Origin: Bacteroides mediterraneensis
GTDB taxonomy: Bacteria > Bacteroidota > Bacteroidia > Bacteroidales > Bacteroidaceae
Direction: 5' to 3'
Assembly: GCF_900128455.1 (NCBI RefSeq)
Contig: NZ_LT635783.1
Span: 338,981-402,980, forward strand
DNA: 64,000 nucleotides
Shown in pieces: positions 17,688-27,513 of the stretch. Position numbers and translations under genes: made by a program. The notes under the pieces are model-generated. The model searched no databases, was not told the DNA's origin, and saw only the letters and a list, made by a program, of their open reading frames with translations. Position 1 is the first letter of the stretch. The number at the start of each line of letters is the position of its first letter.

Positions 17688-19535
17688 ATGGCAGAAGAAA
17701 TGATTGTCAAGGAGCTGGACGATGTGGTTGTCCGTTTTTCGGGTGACTCCGGCGATGGAATGCAGTTGGCCGGCAATATGTTTTCGAATATTTCGGCAAC
17801 CGAAGGAAATGATATCAGTACCTTCCCGGACTATCCGGCCGATATCCGTGCCCCGCAAGGTTCATTGACGGGAGTATCCGGCTTCCAGGTACACATTGGT
17901 TCTGGAAAAGTGTACACTCCGGGCGACAAGTGCGATGTGCTGGTTGCCATGAATCCGGCCGCTTTGAAAACACAATATAAGTTTTGTAAACCTCAGGCCG
18001 TCATCATTATCGATTCCGACTCGTTTACCAAACGTGATTTGGAAAAAGCGAAATTCTCGCTCGAAAATCCGTTCTCCGAACTGGGCATCAAGAACGAGGT
18101 GGTATCGGCTTCCATCACGACTATGTGCAAGGAAAGCCTGAAAGACAGCGGTCTGGACAACAAGTCCATCCTGCGCACCAAGAACATGTTTGCTCTGGGA
18201 CTGGTGTGCTGGCTGTTCCATCGCGACATCGCGGTGGGCGAGAAAATCCTGCGCGAGAAATTTGCCAAGAAACCTGAAATAGCCGAAGCCAACGTGAAGG
18301 TGCTGTACGATGGCTATCACTTCGGCGAAAACACTCATGCATCGGTCTCCATCAGCTACACGGTGCCGAGCAAGGCACAGAAACAGCCGGGACGCTACAT
18401 GGACATCAACGGCAACAAGGCCACGGCCTATGGATTGATGGCGGCGGCTGAAAAAGCGGGCTTGCAGCTCTATCTGGGTTCTTATCCGATTACCCCGGCT
18501 ACAGACATCCTGCATGAGCTGGCCAAGCACAAATCGCTGGGTGTGAAGACTGTGCAGTGTGAGGATGAGATTGCCGGCTGTGCTTCTGCCGTAGGCGCTT
18601 CGTTTGCCGGAGCTTTGGCCGTGACCACGACTTCCGGACCGGGTATCTGCCTGAAGAGTGAGGCCATGAACCTGGCGGTGATTACGGAACTGCCGCTGGT
18701 GATTGTGGACGTGCAGCGCGGCGGACCTTCCACCGGACTACCGACAAAATCGGAACAGACCGACTTGCTGCAGGTTTTGTTTGGGCGTAACGGTGAAAGT
18801 CCGATGCCTGTCATCGCGGCTTCTTCGCCGACCGACTGCTTTGACGCGGCTTATTGGGCTTGCAAGATTGCCTTGGAGCACATGACGCCGGTGGTGCTGC
18901 TGACGGATGCCTACATTGCCAACGGCTCGGCGGCATGGCGTCTGCCCGACCTGAAAGAGTATCCTTCCATCTGTCCGCCTTACGTGAAACCAGAAATGGC
19001 GGATTCCTGGACACCGTTCTTGCGTGACCCGCAGACGGGGGTACGTTACTGGGCGACTCCGGGCATGCCGGGCTTCATGCACCGCATTGGCGGATTGGAG
19101 AAGAGCAATGAAACCGGAGCTATCTCAACCGAACCGGAGAACCATTTCCTGATGACCAAGTTGCGTGCCGAAAAGGTGGAAAAGATTGCCGATTCGCTTC
19201 CTCCTCTCACAGTTGAAGGTGATTCCGATGCGGATTTGCTGATTGTGGGATTCGGAGGTACGTACGGTCACTTGCATTCCGCCATGGACCAGTTGAATGC
19301 CATGGGCAAGAAAACGGCGCTGGCACATTTCCGCGTGATTAATCCGTTGCCGAAAAACACGGCGGAAGTGCTGCGGAAGTACAAGACTATTGTGGTGGCC
19401 GAGCAAAACATGGGACAGCTGGCAGGCTATCTCCGCATGAAAGTGGAGGGTATCCATCTGCATCAGTTCAACCAGGTGAAAGGCCAGCCGTTCGTCGTGA
19501 AGGAACTGGTAGAGGCGTTCAGCCAACTTTTTTAA
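17688..19535 (+). CDS. korA: 2-oxoacid:ferredoxin oxidoreductase, fused gamma-alpha subunit
   Basis: With KorB it converts 2-oxoglutarate and CoA to succinyl-CoA, CO2 and reduced ferredoxin (or runs in reverse) in the anaerobic partial TCA cycle. The 615 aa comprise an N-terminal gamma domain (about 10-190, RFSGDSGDGMQLAGN near the start), then the alpha domain with SYPITPATDILHELAKH (about 265-281), the ECEDEIAG-like VQCEDEIAGCASAVG, and TTTSGPGICLKSEAMNLA. The C-terminal domain II carries a conserved GFGGTYG and ends with FVVKELVEAF. The absence of a ferredoxin-like delta domain fits Kor rather than Por. korB follows after 33 nt. Its leader carries the 22-bp repeat array. Confidence 0.94.
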   Translation: MAEEMIVKELDDVVVRFSGDSGDGMQLAGNMFSNISATEGNDISTFPDYPADIRAPQGSLTGVSGFQVHIGSGKVYTPGDKCDVLVAMNPAALKTQYKFCKPQAVIIIDSDSFTKRDLEKAKFSLENPFSELGIKNEVVSASITTMCKESLKDSGLDNKSILRTKNMFALGLVCWLFHRDIAVGEKILREKFAKKPEIAEANVKVLYDGYHFGENTHASVSISYTVPSKAQKQPGRYMDINGNKATAYGLMAAAEKAGLQLYLGSYPITPATDILHELAKHKSLGVKTVQCEDEIAGCASAVGASFAGALAVTTTSGPGICLKSEAMNLAVITELPLVIVDVQRGGPSTGLPTKSEQTDLLQVLFGRNGESPMPVIAASSPTDCFDAAYWACKIALEHMTPVVLLTDAYIANGSAAWRLPDLKEYPSICPPYVKPEMADSWTPFLRDPQTGVRYWATPGMPGFMHRIGGLEKSNETGAISTEPENHFLMTKLRAEKVEKIADSLPPLTVEGDSDADLLIVGFGGTYGHLHSAMDQLNAMGKKTALAHFRVINPLPKNTAEVLRKYKTIVVAEQNMGQLAGYLRMKVEGIHLHQFNQVKGQPFVVKELVEAFSQLF

Positions 19536-19568
19536 TGATTCATCAATAAATGTTCTGGAGGAATAACC

Positions 19569-20579
19569 ATGAGTGAAACAAAATATACGGCAGCAGATTA
19601 TAAGTTCGGACAGCCGCGCTGGTGTCCGGGTTGCGGCGACCACGCTTTCTTGAATTCTTTTCACAAGGCTCTGGCCGAACTGGGAGTGCCGCCCCATGAA
19701 ATTGCGGTGATTTCCGGCATCGGATGTTCTTCGCGTTTGCCTTATTACATGAATACGTATGGCATGCACACCATCCACGGACGTGCAGCGGCCATTGCCA
19801 CCGGAGCCAAGGTAGCCAACCCGAATCTGACCATCTGGCAGATTTCCGGCGATGGCGACGGACTGGCCATCGGCGGTAACCATTTCATCCACGCCATCCG
19901 CCGTAATGTGGATATCAACATTGTGTTGTTGAACAACCGTATCTACGGATTGACCAAGGGACAGTATTCGCCGACTTCGGCCCGTGGTTTCGTGAGCAAA
20001 TCTTCTCCTTACGGGACGGTGGAAGATCCTTTCCGCCCGGCAGAACTGTGCTTTGGAGCCCGTGGACGTTTCTTTGCCCGTTGTGCGGCAGTCGATGGAG
20101 GTCCTTCCATTGAAGTGTTGAAAGCCGCTGCCCGCCACAAAGGTACGTCGGTGGTGGAAGTGCTGCAGAACTGTGTCATCTTCAACGACGGTACGCACAA
20201 TGCCGTGGCCAAGAAGGAAGACCGTGAGCGAAACGCCATTTACCTGGAGCACGGCAAGCCGATGTTGTTCGGTCCGAACAAAGAATTCGGTCTGATGCAG
20301 GAAGGTTTCGGTCTGAAGGTGGTGAAGCTGGGAGAAAACGGGGTGACGGAAAAAGACATCCTGGTGCACGATGCCCATTGTGAGGACCACACCTTGCAGC
20401 TGAAGCTGGCTTTGATGGAAGGTCCGGATTTCCCGATTGCTTTGGGGGTAATCCGCGACGTGGAGGCACCGACCTACGATGCAGCAGTGGAAGCCCAGAT
20501 AGAGGAGGTTTCAGCCAAGAAAAAATACCACACGTTTGCCGAGTTGCTCGAAACGAACGATACGTGGGAGATTAAATAA
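19569..20579 (+). CDS. korB: 2-oxoacid:ferredoxin oxidoreductase, beta subunit
   Basis: This is the thiamine-diphosphate-binding partner of KorA. The 336 aa have RWCPGCGDHAFL (about 17-28; the Cys pair with a later Cys would hold the 4Fe-4S cluster), GIGCSSRLPYYMNTYG, HGRAAAIATGAK, and the ThDP/metal motif SGDGDGLAIGGNHFIHAIRRN (about 94-114). NNRIYGLTKGQYSPT follows, as usual. Translation is probably coupled to korA (33-nt gap, purine-rich GGAGG before the ATG). A strong bidirectional terminator lies downstream. Confidence 0.95.
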   Translation: MSETKYTAADYKFGQPRWCPGCGDHAFLNSFHKALAELGVPPHEIAVISGIGCSSRLPYYMNTYGMHTIHGRAAAIATGAKVANPNLTIWQISGDGDGLAIGGNHFIHAIRRNVDINIVLLNNRIYGLTKGQYSPTSARGFVSKSSPYGTVEDPFRPAELCFGARGRFFARCAAVDGGPSIEVLKAAARHKGTSVVEVLQNCVIFNDGTHNAVAKKEDRERNAIYLEHGKPMLFGPNKEFGLMQEGFGLKVVKLGENGVTEKDILVHDAHCEDHTLQLKLALMEGPDFPIALGVIRDVEAPTYDAAVEAQIEEVSAKKKYHTFAELLETNDTWEIK

Positions 20580-20640
20580 GCGAAATGAGATAAGATAAAA
20601 GGAGCCGATAAGGCATTGCTCCTAATCTGGAAGTGTAGTA

Positions 20641-20686
20641 TCTCAAAGAGGCCGTTTCAATGTGGTTTGAGACGGCCTCTTTGAGA
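20641..20686. terminator. Bidirectional terminator korB / membrane protein
   Basis: A long hairpin pairs tctcaaagaggccgt with acggcctctttgaga (loop of about 14 nt). It lies between two convergent genes and can end both transcripts. Confidence 0.8.
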
Positions 20687-20706
20687 TTACGTCTTTTTGG
20701 GGTGGT

Positions 20707-21507
20707 TTATTCAGTTGCAATGCTATCTTTTGTGACTTGTATGGAGTCTTTTTGGGTTCTGTATAGCCTTCCTTTTGTATCGTCTCCTAGTAAGTTACTC
20801 AACTCGTCTAGTTCTTTTTGGCTGATACCCAGTACTTTCTTGTTCTTTTCGTTTAATTCCTCCACTGCATCCATTATATTGTAGATTACTGGTACAAAAA
20901 GATTCAATTTAAGATAAACTGCCATTATTTCTGGATTCTTTAAATAGGATTTTGCAACTTTGTACACATCATATTCAGTGTATTGAGTCATAATGTCGGC
21001 TGTATTTTTGTAACTGTATTGTGAAAGTTTTTGCTCTATCTCAGTAATACGCTTTTCACTCATATCTAGAAAACTATAGCAGTTGCTGATTCGACCTATT
21101 ACTTTCTCGTCATCCAGAAATTCCCAGACTTCAAAACTGCTCGAAAAGATTTCTTCAGATTTTGTATCCTGTGCCCTGGAATTTTCATAAAGCAACAGGT
21201 TTATGCATTGGCTTAAAGAATCTTCTGGCAGTTCGTCAAGCTTATCGGGCATATATGACTGTAATTTCGCGTAAACGGAATCTTTCATCATCAGTTGTTC
21301 ACAGCTGTTGGTTATGCTGTTTAAGCGCACGTCAATGTTGTGAAGTGTGATTTTCGCAATTTTACGTGTCATCTCTTTTTGGTTCTCCATTTGCTGCCAA
21401 TAGGTGATTCCTACGGTCAGCACGATACCTAGGATGGTACCGAAAGTAGAAGCTAAAGCATTCATCCACCATTCCGAAAGATGGAACATTTTCTTGAAAT
21501 TTGTCAT
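20707..21507 (-). CDS. Membrane-anchored protein of unknown function
   Basis: The 266-aa product is not recognised. One membrane helix lies near the N-terminus (about 17-36, ALASTFGTILGIVLTVGITYW), followed by a long polar region predicted mostly helical, with repeated Glu/Lys/Leu stretches. A second hydrophobic stretch (about 205-225) may be buried or membrane-associated. No catalytic motif or Cys is conserved-looking. It is monocistronic: upp lies upstream on the same strand after 76 nt, and korB ends convergently. The architecture resembles small anchored proteins with a cytosolic or periplasmic coiled domain. No function can be assigned. Confidence 0.75.
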   Translation of the reverse strand: MTNFKKMFHLSEWWMNALASTFGTILGIVLTVGITYWQQMENQKEMTRKIAKITLHNIDVRLNSITNSCEQLMMKDSVYAKLQSYMPDKLDELPEDSLSQCINLLLYENSRAQDTKSEEIFSSSFEVWEFLDDEKVIGRISNCYSFLDMSEKRITEIEQKLSQYSYKNTADIMTQYTEYDVYKVAKSYLKNPEIMAVYLKLNLFVPVIYNIMDAVEELNEKNKKVLGISQKELDELSNLLGDDTKGRLYRTQKDSIQVTKDSIATE

Positions 21508-21583
21508 TGTTGTTCGTTTTAAAAATGATAAAGATGGTTATCGGTAGTCATGCCGTGGCAGGCCTTTTGGGGACCTGCCGGTT

Positions 21584-22237
21584 TTATTCTTTTTCTCCAT
21601 AGCACAAATCGCCGGCGTCTCCCAGTCCCGGTACGATGTACGAGTGGGCGTTGAGTTCCGGGTCAATGGCACCGCACCACACTGTAGTCTTTTCTGCAGG
21701 GAATACTTTTTTGATATGTTCGATGGCTTGGCGGCTGGCAATGACCGAAGCAATGTGTATGTGTGCCGGTTCCCCTTTGGTGAGCAGTGCCTCGTAGGCC
21801 AGTTCCATGGAACTGCCGGTGGCCAGCATCGGGTCGGTGAGAATCAGAATCTTGCCGTCCAGGCGGGGCGAAGCGATGTATTCGATGTGAATGTCGAAGT
21901 TATCTTCATCGATGTATTTGCGATAGGCCGACACGAATGCGTTTTCGGCATGGTCAAAGTAGTTGAGAAAACCCTGATGCAGCGGGAGTCCGGCACGGAG
22001 GATGGTAGCCACCACCGGCTGTTCGGCGGGAATGTTCTCTACCGCTGTGGCCAGCGGAGTTTGTATGGAAACCGGATGGTAGGGAAGGGTGCGGCTGATT
22101 TCGTAGGCCATGATTTCGCCCACCCGTTCGATGTTCCGACGGAAGCGGAGCGAATCGCCTTGTACATGTACGTTACGGATTTCAGACAGGAACTGGTTAA
22201 AGAGGGTGTTGGTTTGGTTAAAGTTGATTATTTTCAT
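21584..22237 (-). CDS. upp: Uracil phosphoribosyltransferase
   Basis: Upp salvages uracil with PRPP to UMP. The catalytic PRPP loop ILTDPMLATGSSMELAYEAL and the C-terminal uracil-binding VPGLGDAGDLCYG are both intact. The reading frame is open to 22327, but the family begins at MKIINFNQ, so the start is placed at 22237 (217 aa); ATG 22243 is a close alternative. The 5' extension (FFAARKF...) is not like the family. It stands alone, with its upstream region facing the pckA promoter. Confidence 0.95.
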   Translation of the reverse strand: MKIINFNQTNTLFNQFLSEIRNVHVQGDSLRFRRNIERVGEIMAYEISRTLPYHPVSIQTPLATAVENIPAEQPVVATILRAGLPLHQGFLNYFDHAENAFVSAYRKYIDEDNFDIHIEYIASPRLDGKILILTDPMLATGSSMELAYEALLTKGEPAHIHIASVIASRQAIEHIKKVFPAEKTTVWCGAIDPELNAHSYIVPGLGDAGDLCYGEKE

Positions 22238-22385
22238 AAACATTTTCAGGTGCTTAGGGGTTGTATAATTAAATTTTCGGGCTGCAAAGAAACAAAATAA
22301 AATTGATTTGTAATGTAGATTTGGCAAATTTGTTATACAAGTATAAATCTTTGAATGATTACGGATTTTTTTCAGTAATAAATTC

Positions 22386-22413
22386 TTTGAATAAAAAATA
22401 ACTACTACTTTTG
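22386..22413 (+). promoter_or_regulatory. Predicted pckA promoter
   Basis: TACTTTTG at 22406-22413 is an exact TAnnTTTG -7 box. A TTTG lies at 22386-22389, giving a 16-nt spacer, shorter than the usual 19-21. The leader to the ATG would be about 100 nt. Confidence 0.5.
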
Positions 22414-22523
22414 TAGCGCCTAAAACAAAGAGATGTTGAAGAGCAGAAATGGAGAGAAATTAGGCTTATGCTAAGGTAGAGAAATAAACATTTGATATAA
22501 TAACCAAATTAATCATTTGAACA

Positions 22524-24128
22524 ATGGCAAATTTAGATCTTACTAAGTACGGTATCACTGGAACCGTAGAAATCGTACACAATCCTTCTTACGACGTATT
22601 GTTCGCTGAAGAAACAAAAGCTGGTCTGGAAGGTTATGAAAAAGGTCAGGTAACTGAACTGGGTGCAGTAAACGTAATGACTGGTATCTACACTGGTCGT
22701 TCTCCTAAAGATAAATTCTTGGTAAAAGACGCTACAAGTGAAAACACTGTATGGTGGACTTCTGAAGAATACAAAAACGATAACAAACCTGTTACTACTG
22801 AAACTTGGAATGCTTTGAAGGCTTTGGCTTCAAAAGAATTGTCAAACAAGAAGTTGTATGTAGTTGATGGTTACTGCGGTGCAAACGAAGCTACTCGCTT
22901 GAAAGTTCGTTTCATCATGGAAGTTGCATGGCAGGCTCACTTCGTAACTAACATGTTCATCCGTCCTTCTAAAGAAGAACTGGAATCATTCGAACCTGAC
23001 TTCGTTGTTTACAACGCTTCTAAGGCTAAAGTTGAAAACTACAAAGAACTGGGTCTGAACTCAGAAACTGCAGTTGTCTTCAACTTGACTACTAAGGAAC
23101 AGGTCATCCTGAACACTTGGTACGGTGGTGAAATGAAGAAAGGTATGTTCTCTATGATGAACTACTTCAACCCGTTGCGTGGTATCGCTTCTATGCACTG
23201 TTCTGCTAACACAGACAAAGAAGGCAAGAGCTCAGCTATCTTCTTCGGTCTGTCTGGTACAGGTAAGACAACTTTGTCTACTGACCCGAAACGTCTGTTG
23301 ATCGGTGATGACGAACACGGATGGGATAACGAAGGTGTATTCAACTACGAAGGTGGTTGCTACGCTAAGGTTATCAACTTGGATAAGGAATCTGAACCGG
23401 ATATCTACAACGCCATCAAACGTGACGCTTTGCTGGAAAACGTAACTGTAGATGCTAACGGCAAGATTGACTTCGCTGACAAGAGCGTAACTGAAAACAC
23501 TCGTGTTTCTTATCCTATCTACCACATCAACAACATCGTTAAACCGGTTTCTAAAGGTCCTCACGCAAAACAAGTTATCTTCTTGTCTGCTGATGCATTC
23601 GGTGTATTGCCTCCAGTATCTATCTTGAACGAAGAACAGGCTCAGTACTACTTCCTGTCAGGATTTACTGCTAAGTTGGCTGGTACAGAACGTGGTATCA
23701 CTGAACCGACTCCGACATTCTCTGCTTGCTTCGGTGCTGCTTTCTTGTCATTGCACCCAACTAAATATGCAGAAGAATTGGTTAAGAAGATGAAGATGAC
23801 TGGTGCAAAAGCATACTTGGTTAACACTGGTTGGAACGGAACTGGCAAACGTATTTCTATCCGTGATACTCGTGGTATCATCGACGCTATCCTGGATGGT
23901 TCTATCGAAAAAGCTCCGACTAAGACTATTCCTTACTTCGACTTCGTTGTTCCGACTGAATTGCCGGGTGTTGATCCGAAGATCTTGGATCCGCGTGACA
24001 CTTACGACTGCGCTTGCAAGTGGGAAGAAAAAGCTAAAGACTTGGCTGCTCGCTTCATCAAGAACTTCGCTAAGTTCACTGGTAACGAAGCTGGTAAAGC
24101 TTTGGTTGCTGCTGGTCCGAAATTGTAA
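22524..24128 (+). CDS. pckA: Phosphoenolpyruvate carboxykinase (ATP)
   Basis: The enzyme interconverts oxaloacetate + ATP and PEP + CO2 + ADP. In Bacteroidales it mainly fixes CO2 on the way to succinate. The 534 aa include [14 protein letters not shown] and [12 protein letters not shown] (about 53-64), the P-loop [11 protein letters not shown] (about 241-251), the metal/ATP site [23 protein letters not shown], and the adenine-binding TRVSYP region. Codon use is strikingly restricted (AAC, GGT, GAA, CGT, ACT dominate) compared with its neighbours, typical of one of the most highly expressed genes. It is monocistronic, with a strong terminator after it. Confidence 0.98.
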   Translation: MANLDLTKYGITGTVEIVHNPSYDVLFAEETKAGLEGYEKGQVTELGAVNVMTGIYTGRSPKDKFLVKDATSENTVWWTSEEYKNDNKPVTTETWNALKALASKELSNKKLYVVDGYCGANEATRLKVRFIMEVAWQAHFVTNMFIRPSKEELESFEPDFVVYNASKAKVENYKELGLNSETAVVFNLTTKEQVILNTWYGGEMKKGMFSMMNYFNPLRGIASMHCSANTDKEGKSSAIFFGLSGTGKTTLSTDPKRLLIGDDEHGWDNEGVFNYEGGCYAKVINLDKESEPDIYNAIKRDALLENVTVDANGKIDFADKSVTENTRVSYPIYHINNIVKPVSKGPHAKQVIFLSADAFGVLPPVSILNEEQAQYYFLSGFTAKLAGTERGITEPTPTFSACFGAAFLSLHPTKYAEELVKKMKMTGAKAYLVNTGWNGTGKRISIRDTRGIIDAILDGSIEKAPTKTIPYFDFVVPTELPGVDPKILDPRDTYDCACKWEEKAKDLAARFIKNFAKFTGNEAGKALVAAGPKL

Positions 24129-24156
24129 TTCTGACTTACAAATTCTTAAATATGAA

Positions 24157-24187
24157 AGCGGTTTCCTTCGGGGAACCGCTTTTTTTG
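24157..24187 (+). terminator. pckA terminator
   Basis: The hairpin agcggtttcc-ttcg-gggaaccgct is followed by a run of seven T. The UUCG-type loop and long U-tract make this a strong intrinsic terminator. Confidence 0.93.
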
Positions 24188-24322
24188 TTATATTTGGTCG
24201 GATGGCGGCAGGGATAGCGGGAAACTTGTCGTCGGGAGAAGAGGAAAAACGGCTGTTCTGACAGCTGGTGTGGGGAAGAGAACGAAAGAAATTGAAGATT
24301 GAGCTAATCAAAGATAAAGCGT

Positions 24323-24970
24323 ATGAAAAAGATGATTTATTCGATGCTGGGGGCAGGCTTGCTCTGTCTTTCCAGCTGTGGCGGTCAGACACAGCAATCA
24401 CAGCCGGCTGCCGAGAACGAGGCTGACAGTACGAATCAGGTTATAGAGACCATCATGGCACGTCGCAGCGTGCGGAAGTATCTGCCACAACCGGTAAATC
24501 GGGATACGATGCAGGTGATTCTGGACTGTGGTATTAATGCGCCTAACGGACAGAACAAACAGTCGTGGGCAATCCGGGTAGTAGACAATCCGGAATTCAT
24601 CAATGGTCTGACAGAGGTGTACAAGAAAGCTAATCCCAAAGCGGCTGAAGACCCTGATTTCCGGAATATGTTCCGCAATGCACCGACGGTGGTGTTTATT
24701 GCCAACGACACCGCCTACGATTTCTCACAAGTGGATTGTGGACTGTTGGGTGAGAACATGATTCTTTCTGCCTGGTCTATGGGCATCGGTTCCTGCTGCC
24801 TGGGTGGTCCCATACGTTTCATGAAGACCGACCCCGGAGCCGCAGAATACCTGAAACGTCTGAACATTCCCGAAGGATATGACCTGTTGTATTGCATTGC
24901 CTTCGGATATCCGGATGAATCGCCGGCTGCCAAGCCTCGTGATGCATCGAAAGTGATGTTTGTGGAGTAA
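24323..24970 (+). CDS. Nitroreductase-family lipoprotein
   Basis: An exported member of the FMN-dependent nitroreductase family, probably reducing quinone- or nitro-like substrates with a flavin. The first 20 residues form a lipoprotein signal (MKKMIYSMLGAGLLCLSSC, lipobox LSSC), so it is anchored outside the cytoplasm. The fold core follows: MARRSVRKYLPQPV (about 45-58, FMN phosphate site), GINAPNGQNKQSW, and a C-terminal GSCCLGGP and AFGYPDESP (about 195-203). The 215-aa length is normal for the family. NAD(P)H is scarce outside the cytoplasm, so the physiological electron donor is uncertain. It converges with the sulfatase gene. Confidence 0.88.
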   Translation: MKKMIYSMLGAGLLCLSSCGGQTQQSQPAAENEADSTNQVIETIMARRSVRKYLPQPVNRDTMQVILDCGINAPNGQNKQSWAIRVVDNPEFINGLTEVYKKANPKAAEDPDFRNMFRNAPTVVFIANDTAYDFSQVDCGLLGENMILSAWSMGIGSCCLGGPIRFMKTDPGAAEYLKRLNIPEGYDLLYCIAFGYPDESPAAKPRDASKVMFVE

Positions 24971-24977
24971 TAATGTG

Positions 24978-26807
24978 TTATCGCGCTCCCAAATCATCGT
25001 AAGAAGATTGTAGAATCGCTTTCCCCAGTTCTGTGCGTCGTGCGTTCGGAGCTGGGGATTCTATTAATGCCTTGCCGGAGTTGTTGTCTATCAGGGTGAC
25101 GCCGGTACTGTCGCAGAAGGCAAAGCCGTTGTTGTAGGTGTAGTAGGCAAAGGGGTATTTGTAATCCTTGCCCAGCACGTTGCGGCTGAAGTTGAATTCT
25201 TTGTGGCTGAGTCCCAGCTGTGCCAGCAGGGTAGCGGCCATGTCGCTTTGGTTCATCAGCTTGTCGATGACCCTGGGTTGCTTTACGGCACCGCCCAGCC
25301 AGAGCATCGGGATGTGATGGATGCGCGGGTCGTGCACCAGTCCCTCTTCCGGATAATAGAAGCCATGGTCCGGCAGGCAGACAATGAGCAGGTTCTTCCA
25401 TTGTGGAAGCGCCTTGAGCTTGTCGATGAATTTTCCCAGGCAGTCGTCCGTAAAGGCGAAGGCATTGGGAATCTTCTCGTTCAGGCGATGGTAAGGCACC
25501 TCGAAAGGTTCGTGGCTGCTGAGAGTCAGAAAGGCCGTGTGCCAAGGCTGGTTGCCTGTGCGTGCCTTTATCTGTTGGTAGAGATATTCAAAAGTGATGT
25601 CATCGTTCACTCCCCATGGATTCTGTCGCTCCTCCAGACTGAAATCCACATCGGCCGTGAGATGCTGGTAACCACTGCTTAACAGGTAGCTCTTCATGTT
25701 GGTAAAGTTGATGTCACCCCCGTACAGAAAGTCGGTGGCATAACCTTGCTCCCGCAGCTTCCCGGCAATGGAAGGCAGCGTACGGCTCTTGGCCGGTGAC
25801 TTCATGACCGACACGGTAGGGAAACTCTGGTAGCCGCTGAAGGTGCAGACCGTGCCCCGGTCGGTGCGGAAACTGTTGGCGTAACAGTTCGTGAAAAAGA
25901 CTCCCTCCTTGCTCAGCCGTTCCAGGTTGGGGCTGACATCCGGGAGACCTCCCAGCGATTCCACAAACACCCCTCCGAAGCTCTCCATCAGGACAATCAG
26001 TACGTTGGGGCGTTGCGTGTTCAGCAGGGATACCGTGTTTTCTCCGGTGTCGGTATACAATCCGTCGAACAGGCTGGCCCGTTTTTCCTCGTCAAAGAAA
26101 TTGAACTGCTGGGCGAAATCGGTCGTCTTGCTGATGGACGACAGCAGGCTGAAATCCGGATTGACCGCCGAGTGGTTCAGGAACTCGTTGTCGCAGAAAT
26201 ACGCCTGTCCTACGTTACTGGTAGATTCGGTGACACCGCCTCGGATGATGATGAAGAGGATACCTCCCAGCAGAATCGTGACCAGACTGCCTGTGAGACG
26301 TTTGCGGACCTGCGGCACTTGGGGGAGTTGGGCTGGCGTCATTTTATACAGTCCCCACGTGAGCAGGGCCGACAATATCAGGATACATAGCACCCGTATC
26401 AGGATGAAACCGACCGACACACTGGCCATGGCATTTTTCGGAGAGTCCAGATAGAGGAAGATGGAGGCATCGAGCTTGAATCCCCAGAACGGATACAGGG
26501 CCATGTCGCCGATGAAGACGAGGGTGGTAGCCAGTGCAATCAGCGCATAGTAGCCCACGAGGAGCTTTCGCAGCGGGAAACGGCGGAACCAGATACTCAC
26601 CAGGATAATCAGCCAAGGGAGAGCGGTGAGATAACCCGTGGTGGCTGCATCGAGGGTAAAGCCGTGATACAGCACTTTCAGGTAGTCCACGAAGGATACC
26701 CCTTTCTCGCAAGCTCCGTTGTAGAGCATGAACACTGGTTTCTGAAGCAGGAAATAGCCTAAAATAGCGGCAAAAATACATCCCAGGTAAGCAAGTCTCT
26801 TTTTCAT
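24978..26807 (-). CDS. LTA synthase-like sulfatase-fold membrane protein
   Basis: The 609-aa inner-membrane protein has four to five N-terminal helices (about 1-200) and an extracytoplasmic alkaline-phosphatase/sulfatase-type domain (about 265-560). Metal-site motifs are visible: VLMESFGG (about 272-279), the candidate nucleophile Thr in NSFRTDRGTVC, and CLPDHGFYY with an Asp-His pair. In Gram-negative bacteria such enzymes commonly transfer phosphoethanolamine or phosphoglycerol to envelope glycolipids or glycans. The substrate cannot be read here, as Bacteroides has no lipoteichoic acid. An RNase H gene lies 14 nt upstream on the same strand and may be co-transcribed. Confidence 0.88.
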   Translation of the reverse strand: MKKRLAYLGCIFAAILGYFLLQKPVFMLYNGACEKGVSFVDYLKVLYHGFTLDAATTGYLTALPWLIILVSIWFRRFPLRKLLVGYYALIALATTLVFIGDMALYPFWGFKLDASIFLYLDSPKNAMASVSVGFILIRVLCILILSALLTWGLYKMTPAQLPQVPQVRKRLTGSLVTILLGGILFIIIRGGVTESTSNVGQAYFCDNEFLNHSAVNPDFSLLSSISKTTDFAQQFNFFDEEKRASLFDGLYTDTGENTVSLLNTQRPNVLIVLMESFGGVFVESLGGLPDVSPNLERLSKEGVFFTNCYANSFRTDRGTVCTFSGYQSFPTVSVMKSPAKSRTLPSIAGKLREQGYATDFLYGGDINFTNMKSYLLSSGYQHLTADVDFSLEERQNPWGVNDDITFEYLYQQIKARTGNQPWHTAFLTLSSHEPFEVPYHRLNEKIPNAFAFTDDCLGKFIDKLKALPQWKNLLIVCLPDHGFYYPEEGLVHDPRIHHIPMLWLGGAVKQPRVIDKLMNQSDMAATLLAQLGLSHKEFNFSRNVLGKDYKYPFAYYTYNNGFAFCDSTGVTLIDNNSGKALIESPAPNARRTELGKAILQSSYDDLGAR

Positions 26808-26821
26808 CTGTCTAGGTCTGA

Positions 26822-27451
26822 TTATTTACGTCCGAAATCGGCGGGGACTTCCCCCCATGATTCTGTTTCCCATTTGCGCAAGGGAGTGGTGTAGGTGTTT
26901 TCCTTCAGCCATTTCTCTGCCCGTTCAATCAGCTGGAACAGGGTTTCGGTCTTGGCATTGCGTTCCAGTTTGGTCTTGCATTTCTTCTGTTTCACCCACA
27001 GGAGGGCGTTGCGGCTGTCGGAGTAGAGAGGCATGTCCAGCTGCTTCTGTTTAAGAAGGGCCAGCCCATGTACGATGGCCAGAAACTCTCCTATGTTGTT
27101 GGTGCCATACACCGGTCCGAAATGGAAAATCTCCTGTCCGGTAAGCAGATACACTCCACGGTATTCCATGGGGCCGGGGTTTCCACTGCAGGCCGCATCT
27201 ACTGCCAGGCAGTTCAGGTCGAAATTTTCCGGAAGCTGTTTGGCGGAAGGTTCTTTGGGAGCCGAAGTCCGGTGGCGTTGCAGGTACACGTGTGCCGGAG
27301 TGGCAAAAGCCTGTGCGGCTTCTTCTTCTGTGTCGAATGATTTATAGATGGCTCCTTTGTATCCTTGGATTTGCAGCCGGCATTCAGTCCAGGAAGCATA
27401 CACCCCCGGATTCACACCCTTCCACACTACATAGAATTTTTGTTTCGCCAT
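26822..27451 (-). CDS. rnhA: Ribonuclease H with viroplasmin-type N-domain
   Basis: The enzyme cleaves RNA in RNA-DNA hybrids. The 209 aa start with a Cauli_VI/viroplasmin domain (residues 1-45, KFYVVWKGVNPGVYASWTEC), which binds hybrids in eukaryotic-like RNase H1. A linker follows, then the RNase H domain (about 75-205) with the acidic residues in LAVDAACSGNPGP, NNIGEFLAIVHGL and LYSDSRNAL. This two-domain type is usual in Bacteroidales. It lies between argS and the sulfatase gene, all on the minus strand. Confidence 0.93.
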   Translation of the reverse strand: MAKQKFYVVWKGVNPGVYASWTECRLQIQGYKGAIYKSFDTEEEAAQAFATPAHVYLQRHRTSAPKEPSAKQLPENFDLNCLAVDAACSGNPGPMEYRGVYLLTGQEIFHFGPVYGTNNIGEFLAIVHGLALLKQKQLDMPLYSDSRNALLWVKQKKCKTKLERNAKTETLFQLIERAEKWLKENTYTTPLRKWETESWGEVPADFGRK

Positions 27452-27513
27452 AAAAAGATAAGGAGGTTAAAAAAGTCGGGTGGCTCCCTCGCCACCCGCT
27501 ATTTTCAAATGAA

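Noticed and set aside
19125-20390. 421-codon open frame on the minus strand
   Set aside because: Opposite korA/korB, His/Arg-rich, no start context; a shadow of the true genes.
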